Of a DNA stretch of 64,000 nucleotides, positions 24,741 through 38,799 are shown piece after piece. Source of the stretch: Hydractinia symbiolongicarpus (Eukaryota > Cnidaria > Hydrozoa > Anthoathecata > Hydractiniidae). Where the stretch lies: contig NC_079886.1 of NCBI RefSeq assembly GCF_029227915.1, positions 2,046,001-2,110,000 on the forward strand, written 5' to 3'. The notes below the pieces were generated by a model, which saw nothing but the letters and a program-made list of their open reading frames with translations, searched no databases and was not told where the DNA came from. The position numbers were made by a program, and so were the translations under genes. The number at the start of each line of letters is the position of its first letter. Within the stretch, counting starts at the first letter, position 1.

Positions 24741-25130
24741 ACTTGTAGTTTTCTAAAAATTTTTCATTTTTGATGAGACGCTGAATAAAAGAACTTTAAT
24801 CGCCGGCAAACGAAAACCTGCGATTTCCCGTAAATCCCGTACTCGGCTCATACAGTCAAAAGTATACAACGAAAGCACCCAGGGAGTAAACTCATTTCCC
24901 GGACGATTTTTTAAATTATGTTTTCACCACTAAAACGCATGAGACTTGTAGTTTTCATTTTTGATGAGACGCTGAATAAAAGAAGTTTAATCGCCGGCAA
25001 ACGAAAACCCGCGATTTCCTGTAAATCCCGGACTTGGCCCGTATAGTCGAATGTATAAAAGAAAGTACCCAAGGAGTAAACTCATTTCCCGTACGATTTT
25101 GTAAATTATTTTTTCACCACTAAAACGCAT
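24741..25130 (-). repeat. Monomers with collapsed hairpin
   Basis: About two monomers before the next HOR. At 24951-24963 the sequence reads GTTTTCATTTTTG where other monomers have GTTTTCA, AAAAT, GTTTTCATTTTTG. Twelve bases between two GTTTTCA direct repeats are missing, removing one hairpin arm. Confidence 0.85.
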
Positions 25131-28100
25131 GAGACTTGTAGTTTTCAACAATGTTTTCATTTTTGATGAGACGCTAAATAAAACAAGTTTAATCGCCGGC
25201 AAACGAAAACCCGCGATTTCCCGTAAATCCCGTACTCGGCCCGTATAGTCAAAAGTATACAAAGAAATTACTCAGCGAGTAAACTCATTTCCCGAACGAT
25301 ATTTTAAATTATTTTTTCACCACTAAAACGCATGAGACTTGTAGTTTTAAACAATGTTTTCATTTTTGATGAGACGCTAAATAAAACAAGTTTAATCGCC
25401 GGCAAACGAAAACCCGCGAATTCCCGTAAATCCCGGACTCGGCCCGTATAGTCAAAAGTATACAAAGAAAGTACCCAGGGAGTAAATTCATTTCCCGGAC
25501 GATTTTTTAAATTATTTTTTCACCACTAAAACGCATGAGACTTGCAGTTTTCAAAAATATTTTCATTTTTGATGAGACACTGAATAAAAGAAGTTTAATG
25601 GCCGGCATACGAAAACCCGCGTTTTCCCGTAAATCCCGTACTCGGCCCGTATAGTCAAAAGTATACAAAAAAAGTACCCACGGAGTAAACTGATTTCCCG
25701 AATGATTTTTTAAATTATTTTTTCACCACTAAAACGCATGAGACTTGTAGTTTTCAAAAATGTTTTCATTTTTGATGAGACGCTGAGTGAAAGAAGTTTA
25801 ATCGCCGGCAAACGAAAACCAGCGATTTCCTGTAAACCCCGGGCTTGGCCCGTATAGTCGAATGTATATAAAGAAAGTGCCCAGGGAGTAAACTCATTTC
25901 CCGAACGATTTTTTAAATTAATTTTTCACCACTAAAACGCATGAGACTTGTAGTTTTCAAAAATTTTTTCATTTTTGATAAGACGCTGAATAAAAGAAGT
26001 TTGATCGCCGGCAAACGAAAACCTGCGTTTTCCCGTAAATCCCGTACTCGGCCCGTATAGTCAAAAGTATGCAAAAAAAGTACCTAGGGAGTAAACTAAT
26101 TTCCCGAATGATTTTTTAAATTATTTTTTCAGCACTAAAACGCATTAGACTTTTAGTTTTCAAAAATGTTTTCATTTTTGATGAGACGCTGAATAAAAGA
26201 AGTTTAATCGCCGGCAAACGAAAACCCGCGATTTCCTGTAAATCCCGGGCTTGGCCCCTATAGTCGAATGTATACAAAGAAAGTACCCTTTGAGTAAACT
26301 CCTTTTCAGAACGATTTTTCAAATTATTTTTTCACCACTAAAACGCATGAGACTTGTAGTTTTCAAAAATGTTTTCATTTTTGATAAGACGCTGAATAAA
26401 AGAAGTTTAATCGCCAGCAAACCAAAACCCGCGTTTTCCCGTAAATCCCGTACTCGGCCCGTATAGTCAAAAGTATGCAAAAAAAGTACCTAGGGAGTAA
26501 ACTAATTTCCCGAATGATTTTTTAAATTATTTTTTCACCACTAAAACGCATTAGACTTTTAGTTTTCAACAATGTTTTTATTTTTGATGAGACGCTAAAT
26601 AAAACAAGTTTAATCGCCGGCAAACGAAAACCCGCGATTTCCCGTAAATCCCGTACTCGGCCCGTATAGTCAAAAGTATACAAAGAAATTACTCAGCGAG
26701 TAAACTCATTTCCCGAACGATATTTTAAATTATTTTTTCACCACTAAAACGCATGAGACTTGTAGTTTTAAACAATGTTTTCATTTTTGATGAGACGCTA
26801 AATAAAACAAGTTTAATCGCCGGCAAACGAAAACCCGCGAATTCCCGTAAATCCCGGACTCGGCCCGTATAGTCAAAAGTATACAAAGAAAGTACCCAGG
26901 GAGTAAATTCATTTCCCGGACGATTTTTTAAATTATTTTTTCACCACTAAAACGCATGAGACTTGCAGTTTTCAAAAATATTTTCATTTTTGATGAGACA
27001 CTGAATAAAAGAAGTTTAATGGCCGGCATACGAAAACCCGCGTTTTCCCGTAAATCCCGTACTCGGCCCGTATAGTCAAAAGTATACAAAAAAAGTACCC
27101 ACGAAGTAAACTGATTTCCCGAATGATTTTTTAAATTATTTTTTCACCACTAAAACGCATGAGACTTGTAGTTTTCAAAAATGTTTTCATTTTTGATGAG
27201 ACGCTGAGTGAAAGAAGTTTAATCGCCGGCAAACGAAAACCAGCGATTTCCTGTAAACCCCGGGCTTGGCCCGTATAGTCGAATGTATATAAAGAAAGTG
27301 CCCAGGGAGTAAACTCATTTCCCGAACAATTTTTTAAATTAATTTTTCACCACTAAAACGCATGAGACTTGTAGTTTTCAAAAAATTTTTCATTTTTGAT
27401 AAGACGCTGAATAAAAGAAGTTTAATCGCCGGCAAACGAAAACCTGCGTTTTCCCGTAAATCCCGTACTCGGCCCGTATAGTCAAAAGTATGCAAAAAAA
27501 GTACCTAGGGAGTAAACTAATTTCCCGAATGATTTTTTAAATTATTTTTTCACCACTAAAACGCATTAGACTTTTAGTTTTCAAAAATGTTTTCATTTTT
27601 GATGAGACGCTGAATAAAAGAAGTTTAATCGCCGGCAAACGAAAACCCGCGATTTCCTGTAAATCCCGGGCTTGGCCCCTATAGTCGAATGTATACAAAG
27701 AAAGTACCCTGTGAGTAAACTCATTTTCAGAACGATTTTTCAAATTATTTTTTCACCACTAAAACGCATGAGACTTGTAGTTTTCAAAAATGTTTTCATT
27801 TTTGATAAGACGCTGAATAAAAGAAGTTTAATCGCCAGCAAACCAAAACCCGCGTTTTCCCGTAAATCCCGTACTCGGCCCGTATAGTCAAAAGTATGCA
27901 AAAAAAGTACCTAGGGAGTAAACTAATTTCCCGAATGATTTTTTAAATTATTTTTTCACCACTAAAACGCATTAGACTTTTAGTTTTCAAAAATGTTTTC
28001 ATTTTTGATGAGACGCTGAATAAAAGAAGTTTAATCGCCGGCAAACGAAAACCCGCGATTTCCTGTAAATCCCGGACTTGGCCCGTATAGTCGAATGTAT

Positions 28101-29190
28101 AAAAGAAAGCACCCAAGGAGTAAACTCATTTCCCGTACGATTTTGTAAATTATTTTTTCACCACTAAAACGCATGAGACTTGTAGTTTTCAACAATGTTT
28201 TCATTTTTGATGAGACGCTAAATAAAACAAGTTTAATCGCCGGCAAACGAAAACCCGCGATTTCCCGTAAATCCCGTACTCGGCCCGTATAGTCAAAAGT
28301 ATACAAAGAAATTACTCAGCGAGTAAACTCATTTCCCGAACGATATTTTAAATTATTTTTTCACCACTAAAACGCATGAGACTTGTAGTTTTAAACAATG
28401 TTTTCATTTTTGATGAGACGCTAAATAAAACAAGTTTAATCGCCGGCAAACGAAAACCCGCGATTTCCCGTAAATCCCGGACTCGGCCCGTATAGTCAAA
28501 AGTATACAAAGAAAGTACCCAGGGAGTAAATTCATTTCCCAGACGATTTTTTAAATTATTTTTTCACCACTAAAACGCATGAGACTTGCAGTTTTCAAAA
28601 ATATTTTCATTTTTGATGAGACACTGAATAAAAGAAGTTTAATGGCCGGCATAAGAAAACCCGCGTTTTCCCGTAAATCCCGTACTCGGCCCGTATAGTC
28701 AAAAGTATACAAAAAAAGTACCCACGGAGTAAACTGATTTCCCGAATGATTTTTTAAATTATTTTTTCACCACTAAAACGCATGAGACTTGTAGTTTTCA
28801 AAAATGTTTTCATTTTTGATGAGACGCTGAGTGAAAGAAGTTTAATCGCCGGCAAACGAAAACCAGCGATTTCCTGTAAACCCCGGGCTTGGCCCGTATA
28901 GTCGAATGTATATAAAGAAAGTGCCCAGGGAGTAAACTCATTTCCCGAACGATTTTTTAAATTAATTTTTCACCACTAAAACGCATGAGACTTGTAGTTT
29001 TCAAAAATTTTTTCATTTTTGATAAGACGCTGAATAAAAGAAGTTTAATCGCCGGCAAACGAAAACCTGCGTTTTCCCGTAAATCCCGTACTCGGCCCGT
29101 ATAGTCAAAAGTATGCAAAAAAAGTACCTAGGGAGTAAACTAATTTCCCGAATGATTTTTTAAATTATTTTTTCACCAGTCAAACGCATG
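25131..29190 (-). repeat. 7-/8-mer HOR (1421 and 1623 bp)
   Basis: GTTTTCAACAATG starts copies at 25141, 26562 and 28185. Each is followed by AAATTACTCAGCGAG and later by ACCCACGGAG (ACCCACGAAG in the middle copy). The second copy has one monomer more than the first. The third runs into the next HOR near 29190. Blocks near 23828, 26251 and 27672 share the CCCCTATAGTCGAATG monomer. Confidence 0.87.
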
Positions 29191-32100
29191 AGACTTGTAG
29201 TTTTCTAAAAATTTTTCATTTTTGATGAGACGCTGAATAAAAGAAGTTTAATCGCCGGCAAACGAAAACCCGCGTTTTCGCGTAAATCCCGTACTCGGCT
29301 CATACAGTCAAAAGTACACAAAAAAAGTACCCAGGGAGTAAACTAATTTCCCGAATGATTTTTTAAATTATTTTTTCACCACTAAAACGCATGAGACTTG
29401 TAGTTTTCAAAAATATTTTCATTTGTGATGAGACGCTGAATAAAAGAAGTTTAGTCGCCGGCAAACGAAAACCCGCGTTTTCCCGTAAATCCCGTACTCG
29501 GCCCGTATAGTCAAAAGTATACAAAAAAAGTACCCAGGGAGTAAACTCATTTCCCGAACGATTTTTTAAATTATTTTTACACCACTAAAACGCATGAGAC
29601 TTGTAGTTTTCAAAAATATTCTCATTTTTGATGAGACGCTAAATAAAAGAAGTTTAATCGCCGGCAAACGAAAACCCGCGTTTTCCCGTAAATCCTGTAC
29701 TCGGCCCGTATAGTCAAAAGTATACATAAAAAGCACCCAGGGAGTAAACTGATTTCCCGAATGATTTTTTAAATTATTTTTTCACCACTAAAACACATGA
29801 GACTTGTAGTTTTCAAAAATATTCTCATTTTTGATGAGACGCTAAATAAAAGAAGCTTAATCGCCGGCAAACGAAAACCCGCGATTTCCCGTAAATCCCG
29901 TACTCGGCCCGTATAGTCAAAAGTATACAAAGAAAGTACCCAGAGAGTAAACTCATTTCCCGAACGTTTTTTTAAATTATTTTTTCACCACTAAAACGCA
30001 TGAGACTTGCAGTTTTCTACAATGTTTTCATTTTTGATGAGACGCTAAATAAAAAAAGTTTAATCGCCGGCAAACGAAAACCCGCGATGTCCCGTAAATC
30101 CCGGACTCGGCCCATATAGTCAAAAGTATACAAAAAAAGTACCTAGCGAGTAAATTCATTTCCCGAACGATTTTTTAAATTATTTTTTCACCACTAAAAC
30201 GCATGAGACTTGTAGTTTTCAAAAATATTTTCATTTTTGATGAGACGCTGAATAAAAGAAGTTTAATCGCCGGCAAACGAAAACCCGCGTTTTCGCGTAA
30301 ATCCCGTACTCGGCCCGTATAGTCAAAAGTACACAAAAAAAGTACCCAGGGAGTAAACTAATTTCCCGAATGATTTTTTAAATTATTTTTTCACCACTAA
30401 AACCCATGAGACTTGTAGTTTTCAAAAATATTTTCATTTGTGATGAGACGCTGAATAAAAGAAGTTTAGTCGCCGGCAAACGAAAACCCGCGTTTTCCTG
30501 TAAATCTTGTACTCGGCCCGTATAGTCAAAAGTATACAAAAAAAGTACCCAGGGAGTAAACTCATTTCCCGAACGATTTTTTAAATTATTTTTTCACCAC
30601 TAAAACGCATGAGACTTGTAGTTTTCAAAAATGTTTTCATTTTTGATGAAACGCTAAATTAAAGAAGTTTAATCGCCGGCAAACGAAAACCCAAGTTTTC
30701 CCGTAAATCCCGTACTCGGCCCGTATAGTCAAAAGTATAAAAAAAAGTACCCACGGAGTAAACTGATTTCCCGAATGATTTTTTAAATTATTTTTTCACC
30801 ACTAAAACGCATGAGGCTTGCAGTTTTCAAAAATGTTTTCATTTGTGATGAGACGCTGAATAAAAGAAGTTTAGTCGCCGGCAAACGAAAACCCGCGTTT
30901 TCCCGTAAATCCCGTACTCGGCCCGTATAGTCAAAAGTATACAAAAAAAGTACCCAGGGAGTAAACTCATTTCCCGAACGATTTTTTAAATTATTTTTTC
31001 ACCACTAAAACGCATGACACTTGTAGTTTTCAAAAATGTTTTCATTTTTGATAAGACGCTAAATAAAAAAAGTTTAATCGCCGGCAAACGAAAACCCGCG
31101 ATGTCCCGTAAATCCCGGACTCGGCCCATATAGTCAAAAGTATACAAAAAAAGTACCTAGCGAGTAAATTCATTTCCCGAACGATTTTTTAAATTATTTT
31201 TTCACCACTAAAACGCATGAGACTTGTAGTTTTCAAAAATATTTTCATTTTTGATGAGACGCTGAATAAAAGAAGTTTAATCGCCGGCAAACGAAAACCC
31301 GCGTTTTCGCGTAAATCCCGTACTCGGCCCGTATAGTCAAAAGTACACAAAAAAAGTACCCAGGGAGTAAACTAATTTCCCGAATGATTTTTTAAATTAT
31401 TTTTTCACCACTAAAACCCATGAGACTTGTAGTTTTCAAAAATATTTTCATTTGTGATGAGACGCTGAATAAAAGAAGTTTAGTCGCCGGCAAACGAAAA
31501 CCCGCGTTTTCCTGTAAATCTTGTACTCGGCCCGTATAGTCAAAAGTATACAAAAAAAGTACCCAGGGAGTAAACTCATTTCCCGAACGATTTTTTAAAT
31601 TATTTTTTCACCACTAAAACGCATGAGACTTGTAGTTTTCAAAAATGTTTTCATTTTTGATGAAACGCTAAATTAAAGAAGTTTAATCGCCGGCAAACGA
31701 AAACCCAAGTTTTCCCGTAAATCCCGTACTCGGCCCGTATAGTCAAAAGTATAAAAAAAAGTACCCACGGAGTAAACTGATTTCCCGAATGATTTTTTAA
31801 ATTATTTTTTCACCACTAAAACGCATGATTCTTGCAGTTTTCAAAAATGTTTTCATTTGTGATGAGACGCTGAATAAAAGAAGTTTAGTCGCCGGCAAAC
31901 GAAAACCCGCGTTTTCCCGTAAATCCCGTACTCGGCCCGTATAGTCAAAAGTATACAAAAAAAGTACCCAGGGAGTAAACTCATTTCCCGAACGATTTTT
32001 TAAATTATTTTTTCACCACTAAAACGCATGACACTTGTAGTTTTCAAAAATGTTTTCATTTTTGATAAGACGCTGAATAAAAGAAGTTTAATCGCCGGCA

Positions 32101-32220
32101 AACGAAAACCCGCGTTTTCCCGTAAATCCCGTACTCGGCCCGTATAGTCAAAAGTATGCAAAAAAAGTACCTAGGGAGTAAACTAATTTCCCGAATGATT
32201 TTTTAAATTATTTTTTCACC
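29191..32220 (-). repeat. 5-mer HOR, period 1014 bp
   Basis: CCCGCGATGTCCCG is at 30081 and 31095. ATTTGTGATGAGACG is at 29421, 30436, 30841, 31450 and 31855, giving two interleaved 1014-1015 bp series. CTAAAACCCATGAG (near 30397 and 31412) and a GTATAAAAAAAAGTACC variant also repeat. Copy boundaries cannot be set exactly because all monomers are similar. Confidence 0.87.
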
Positions 32221-34300
32221 ACTAAAACGCATGAGACTTGTAGTTTTCAAAAATATTTTCATTTTTGATGAGACGCTGAATAAAAGAAGTTTAGTCGCCG
32301 GCAAACGAAAACCCGCGTTTTCCCGTAAATCCCGTACTCGGCCCGTATAGTCAAAAGTATACAAAAAAAGTACCCAGGGAGTAAACTCGTTTCCCGAACG
32401 ATTTTTTAAATTATTTTTTCACCACTAAAACGCATGAGACTTGTAGTTTTCAAAAATATTCTCATTTTTGATGAGACGCTAAATAAAAGAAGTTTAATCG
32501 CCGGCAAACGAAAACCCGCGTTTTCCCGTAAATCCCGTACTCGGCCCGTATAGTCAAAAGTATACATAAAAAGCACCCAGGGAGTAAACTGATTTCCCGA
32601 ATGATTTTTTAAATTATTTTTTCACCACTAAAACGCATGAGACTTGTAGTTTTTAAAAATATTCTCATTTTTGATGAGACGCTAAATAAAAGAAGCTTAA
32701 TCGCCGGCAAATAAAAGCACGCGATTTCCCGTAAATCCCGTAGTCGGCCCGTATAGTCAAAAGTATACAAAGAAAGTACCCAGGAAGTAAACTCATTTCC
32801 CGAACGATTTTTTAAATTATTTTTTCACCACTAAAACGCATGAGACTTGTAGTTTTCAAAAATGTTTTCATTTTTGATGAGACGCTAAATAAACGAAGTT
32901 TAATCGCTGGCAAACTAAAACCCGCGATTTCCCGTAAATCCCGTACTCGGCCCGTATAGTCAAAAGTATACAAAGAAAGTACCCAGGGAGTAAATTCATT
33001 TCCCGGACGATTTTTTAAATTATTTTTTCACCACTAAAACGCATGAGACTTGCAGTTTTCAAAAATATTTTCATTTTTGATGAGACGCTGAATAAAAGAA
33101 GTTTAGTCGCCGGCAAACGAAAACCCGCGTTTTCCCGTAAATCCCGTACTCGGCCCGTATAGTCAAAAGTATACAAAAAAAGTACCCAGGGAGTAACTCA
33201 TTTCCCGAACGATTTTTTAAATTATTTTTTCACCACTAAAACGCATGACACTTGTAGTTTTCAAAAATATTTTCATTTTTGATGAGACGCTGAATAAAAG
33301 AAGTTTAGTCGCCGGCAAACGAAAACCCGCGTTTTCCCGTAAATCCCGTACTCGGCCCGTATAGTCAAAAGTATACAAAAAAAGTACCCAGGGAGTAAAC
33401 TCGTTTCCCGAACGATTTTTTAAATTATTTTTTCACCACTAAAACGCATGAGACTTGTAGTTTTCAAAAATATTCTCATTTTTGATGAGACGCTAAATAA
33501 AAGAAGTTTAATCGCCGGCAAACGAAAACCCGCGTTTTCCCGTAAATCCCGTACTCGGCCCGTATAGTCAAAAGTATACATAAAAAGCACCCAGGGAGTA
33601 AACTGATTTCCCGAATGATTTTTTAAATTATTTTTTCACCACTAAAACGCATGAGACTTGTAGTTTTTAAAAATATTCTCATTTTTGATGAGACGCTAAA
33701 TAAAAGAAGCTTAATCGCCGGCAAATAAAAACACGCGATTTCCCGTAAATCCCGTAGTCGGCCCGTATAGTCAAAAGTATACAAAGAAAGTACCCAGGAA
33801 GTAAACTCATTTCCCGAACGATTTTTTAAATTATTTTTTCACCACTAAAACGCATGAGACTTGTAGTTTTCAAAAATGTTTTCATTTTTGATGAAACGCT
33901 AAATTAAAGAAGTTTAATCGCCGGCAAACGAAAACCCGTGATTTCCCGTAAATCCCGGACTCGGCCCGTATAGTCAAAAGTATACAAAGAAAGTACCCAG
34001 GGAGTAAATTCATTTCCCAGACGATTTTTTAAATTATTTTTTCACCACTAAAACGCATGAGACTTGCAGTTTTCAAAAATATTTTCATTTTTGATGAGAC
34101 GCTGAATAAAAGAAGTTTAGTCGCCGGCAAACGAAAACCCGCGTTTTCTCGTAAATCCCGTACTCGGCCCGTATAGTCAAAAGTATACAAAAAAAGTACC
34201 CAGGGAGTAACTCATTTCCCGAACGATTTTTTAAATTATTTTTTCACCACTAAAACGCATGACACTTGTAGTTTTCAAAAATATTTTCATTTTTGATAAG
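32221..34300 (-). repeat. Second 5-mer HOR family, period 1014 bp
   Basis: AATATTCTCATTTTTG followed by ACGCTAAATAAAAG, GTATACATAAAAAGCACCC and CGCCGGCAAATAAAA recurs at a 1014-bp step (CTCATTTTTG at 32461 and 33475). Its CTAAATAAAAGAAGCTTAATC form is also present once near 29842. Confidence 0.85.
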
Positions 34301-36463
34301 ACGCTGAATAAAAGAAGTTTAATCGCCGGCAAACGAAAACCCGCGTTTTCCCGTTAATCCCGTACTCGGCCCGTATAGTCAAAAGTATGCAAAAAAAGTA
34401 CCTAGGGAGTAAACTAATTTCCCGAATGATTTTTTAAATTATTTTTTCACCACTAAAACGCATGAGACTTGTAGTTTTCAAAAATATTCTCATTTTTGAT
34501 GAGACGCTAAATAAAAGAAGCATAATCGCCGGCAAACGAAAACCCGCGATTTCCCGTAAATCCCGTACTCTGCCCGTATAGTCAAAAGTATACAAAAAAA
34601 GTACCCAGGGAGTAAACTCATTTCCCGAACGATTTTTTAAATTATTTATTCACCACTAAAACGCATGAGACTTGTAGTTTTCAAAAATGTTTTCATTTTT
34701 GATGAAACGCTAAATTAAAGAAGTTTATTCGCCGGCAAACGAAAACCCGCGATTTCCCGTAAATCCCGGACTCGGCCCGTATAGTCAAAAGTATACAAAG
34801 AAAGTACCCAGGGAGTAAATTCATTTCCCGGACGATTTTTTAAATTATTTTTTCACCACTAAAACGCATGAGACTTGCAGTTTTCAAAAATATTTTCATT
34901 TTTGATGAGACGCTGAACAAAAGAAGTTTAATCGCCGGCAAACAAAAACCCGCGTTTTCCCGTAAATCCCGTACTCGGCCCGTATAGTCAAAAGTATACA
35001 AAAAAAGTACCCACGGAGTAACTGATTTCCCGAATGATTTTTTAAATTATTTTTTCACCACTAAAACGCATGAGACTTGCAGTTTTCAAAAATGTTTTCA
35101 TTTATGATGAGACGCTGAGTGAAAGAAGTTTAATCGCCGGCAAACGAAAACCCGCGATTTCCTGTAAGTCCCGGGCTTGGCCCGTATAGTCGAATGTATT
35201 TAAAGAAAGTGCCCAGGGAGTAAACTCATTTCCCGAACGATTTTTTAAATTATTTTTTCACCACTAAAACGCATGAGACTTGTAGTTTTCAAAAATGTTT
35301 TCATTTTTTATGAGACGCTGAATAAAAGAAGCATAATCGCCGGCAAACGAAAACCCGCGATTTCCCGTAAATCCCGTACTCGGCCCGTATAGTCAAAAGT
35401 ATACAAAGAAAGTACCCAGGGAGTAAACTCATTTCCCGAACGATTTTTTAAATTATTTATTCACCACTAAAACGCATGAGACTTGTAGTTTTCAAAAATG
35501 TTTTCATTTTTGATGAAACCCTAAATTAAAGAAGTTTATTCGCCGGCAAACGAAAACCCGCGATTTCCCGTAAATCCCGGACTCGGCCCGTATAGTCAAA
35601 AGTATACAAAGAAAGTACCCAGAGAGTAAATTCATTTCCCGGACGATTTTTTAAATTATTTATTCACCACTAAAACGCATGAGACTTGTAGTTTTCAAAA
35701 ATGTTTTCATTTTTGATGAAACGCTAAATTAAAGAAGTTTATTCGCCGGCTAACAAAAACCCGCGATTTCCCGTAAATCCCGGACTCGGCCCGTATAGTC
35801 AAAAGTATACAAAGAAAGTACCCAGGGAGTAAATTCATTTCCCGGACGATTTTTTAAATTATTTTTTCACCACTAAAACGCATGAGACTTGCAGTTTTCA
35901 AAAATATTTTCATTTTTGATGAGACGCTGAATAAAAGAAGTTTAATCGCCGGCAAACGAAAACCCGCGTTTTCCCGTAAATCCCGTACTCGGCCCGTATA
36001 GTCAAAAGTATACAAAAAAAGTACCCACGGAGTAAACTGATTTCCCGAATGATTTTTTTAAATTATTTTTTCACCACTAAAACGCATGAGACTTGCAGTT
36101 TTCAAAAATGTTTTCATTTATGATGAGACGCTGAGTGAAAGAAGTTTAATCGCTGGCAAACGAAAAGCCGCGATTTCCTGTAAATCCCGGGCTTGGCCCG
36201 TATAGTCGAATGTACTTAAAGAAAGTGCCCAGGGAGTAAACTCATTTCCCGAACGATTTTTTAAATTATTTTTTCACCACTAAAACGCATGAGACTTGTA
36301 GTTTTCAAAAATGTTTTCATTTTTGATAAGACGCTGAATAAAAGAAGTTTAATCGCCGGCAAACGAAAACCCGCTTTTTCCCGTAAATCCCGTACTCGGC
36401 CCGTATAGTCAAAAGTATACATAAAAAGCACCCAGGGAGTAAACTGATTTCCCGAATGATTTT
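34301..36463 (-). repeat. 4-mer and 5-mer repeats with single-monomer duplication
   Basis: GATGAAACGCTAAATTAAAG with TTTATTCGCCGG is at 34701, 35512 (as GAAACCC) and 35715. The steps are 811 bp (four monomers) and 203 bp (one monomer). ATTTATGATGAGACGCTGAG is at 35100 and 36116, a 1016-bp step. This is the footprint of small unequal exchanges. Confidence 0.8.
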
Positions 36464-37080
36464 TTAAATTATTTTTTCACCACTAAAACGCATGAGACTT
36501 GTAGTTTTGAAAAATGTTTTCATTTTTGATGAGACGCTGAATAAAAGAAGTTTAATCGCCGGCAAACGAAAACCCGCGATTTCCTGTAAATCCCGGGCTT
36601 GGCCCCTATAGTCGAATGTATACAAAGAAAGTACCCTGTGAGTAAACTCATTTTCAGAACGATTTTTCAAATTATTTTTTCACCACTAAAACGCATGAGA
36701 CTTGTAGTTTTCAAAAATGTTTTCATTTTTGATAAGACGCTGAATAAAAGAAGTTTAATCGCCAGCAAACGAAAACCCGCGATTTCCCGTAAATCCGGTA
36801 CTCGGCCCGTATAGTCAAAAGTATACAAAGAAAGTACTCAAGGAGTAAACTCATTTCCCGAACAATTTTTTAAATAATTTTTTCACCAGTAAAACGCATG
36901 AGACTTGTAGTTCTCCAAAAATTTTTCATTTTTGATGAGACGCTGAATAAAAGAAGTTTAATCGCCGGCAAACGAAAACCTGCGATTTCCCGTAAATCCC
37001 GTACTCGGCTCATACAGTCAAAAGTATACAACGAAAGTACCCAGGGAGTAAACTCATTTCCCGGAAGATTTTTTAAATTA
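36464..37080 (-). repeat. Dispersed copy of the 27.5 kb monomer group
   Basis: The stretch 36464-36814 is a near-copy of 27537-27887, 8927 bp (44 monomers) away, and also of 23693-24043. It has CCCCTATAGTCGAATG, CCCTGTGAGTAAACTC, ATTTTCAGAACG and CGCCAGCAAACG. It is followed by the TTCTCCAAAAATTTTTC form near 36911. Confidence 0.8.
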
Positions 37081-38799
37081 TGTTTTCACCACTAAAACGC
37101 ATGAGACTTGTAGTTTTCAAAAATGTTTTCATTTTTGATGAGACGCTGAATAAAAGAAGTTTAATCGCCGGCAAACAAAAACCCGCGATTTCCTGTAAAT
37201 ACCGGACTTGGCCCGTATAGTCGAATGTATACAAAGAAAGTACCCAAGGAGTAAACTCATTTCCCGTACGATTTTGTAAATTATTTTTTAGTCACTAAAA
37301 CGGATGAGACATGTAGTTTTTAAAAATACTTTCATTTTTGATGAGACGCTGAATAAAAAAAGTTTAATCGCCGGCAAACGAAAACCCGCGATTTCCCGTA
37401 AATCCCGTACTCGGCCCGTATAGTCAAAAGTACATAAAAAAAGTACCCAGGGAGTAAACTGACTTCCCGAATGATTTTTTAAATTATTTTTTCACTACTA
37501 AAACGCATGAGACTTGTAGTTTTCAAATAAAAATTTATTTTTGATGACACGCTGAATAAAAGAAGTTTAATCGCCGGCAAACGAAAACCCGCGATTTCCT
37601 GTAAATCCCTGGCTTGGCCCCTATAGTCGAATGTATACAAAGAAAGTACCCTGTGAGTAAACTCATTTTCAGAGCGATTTTTTAAATTATTTTTTCACCA
37701 CTAAAACGCATGAGACTTGTAGTTTTCAAAAATGTTTTCATTTTTGATGAGACGCTGAATAAAAGAAGTTTAATCGCCGGCAAACAAAAACCCGCGATTT
37801 CCTGTAAATCCCGGACTTGGCCCGTATAGTCGAATGTATACAAAGAAAGTACCCAAGGAGTAAACTCATTTCCCGTACGATTTTGTAAATTATTTTTTAG
37901 TCACTAAAACGGATGAGACATGTAGTTTTTAAAAATATTTTCATTTTTGATGAGACGCTGAATAAAAAAAGTTTAATCGCCGGCAAACGAAAACCCGCGA
38001 TTTCCCGTAAATCCCGTACTCGGCCCGTATAGTCAAAAGTACATAAAAAAAGTACCCAGGGAGTAAACTGACTTCCCGAATGATTTTTTAAATTATTTTT
38101 TCACTACTAAAACGCATGAGACTGGTAGTTTTCAAAAAAAAAATTATTTTTGATGAGACGCTGAATAAAAGAAGTTTAATCGCCGGCAAACGAAAACCCG
38201 CGATTTCCTGTAAATCCCTGGCTTGGCCCCTATAGTCGAATGTATACAAAGAAAGTACCCTGTGAGTAAACTCATTTTCAGAGCGATTTTTTAAATTATT
38301 TTTTCACCACTAAAACGCATGAGACTTGTAGTTTTCAAAAATGTTTTCATTTTTGATGAGACGCTGAATAAAAGAAGTTTAATCGCCGGCAAACAAAAAC
38401 CCGCGATTTCCTGTAAATCCCGGACTTGGCCCGTATAGTCGAATGTATACAAAGAAAGTACCCAAGGAGTAAACTCATTTCCCGTACGATTTTGTAAATT
38501 ATTTTTTAGTCACTAAAACGGATGAGACATGTAGTTTTTAAAAATATTTTCATTTTTGATGAGACGCTGAATAAAAACAGTTTAATCGCCGGCAAACAAA
38601 AACCCGCGATTTCCCGTAAATCCCGTACTCGGCCCGTATAGTCAAAAGTACATAAAAAAAGTACCCAGGGAGTAAACTGACTCCCCGAATGATTTTTTAA
38701 ATTATTTTTTCACTACTAAAACGCATGAGACTTGTAGTTTTCAAAAAAAAATTTATTTTCGATGAGACGCTGAATAAAAGAAGTTTAATCGCCGGCAAA
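37081..38799 (-). repeat. Trimer HOR, period 609 bp, nearly three copies
   Basis: GCAAACAAAAACCCGCG occurs at 37171, 37780 and 38389, exactly 609 bp apart. Each unit also has TAGTCACTAAAACGGATG and AGTACATAAAAAAAGTACC, plus a monomer in which the hairpin has decayed to an A-rich run followed by ATTTATTTT or ATTATTTTT (near 37525, 38135 and 38742). Confidence 0.92.
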
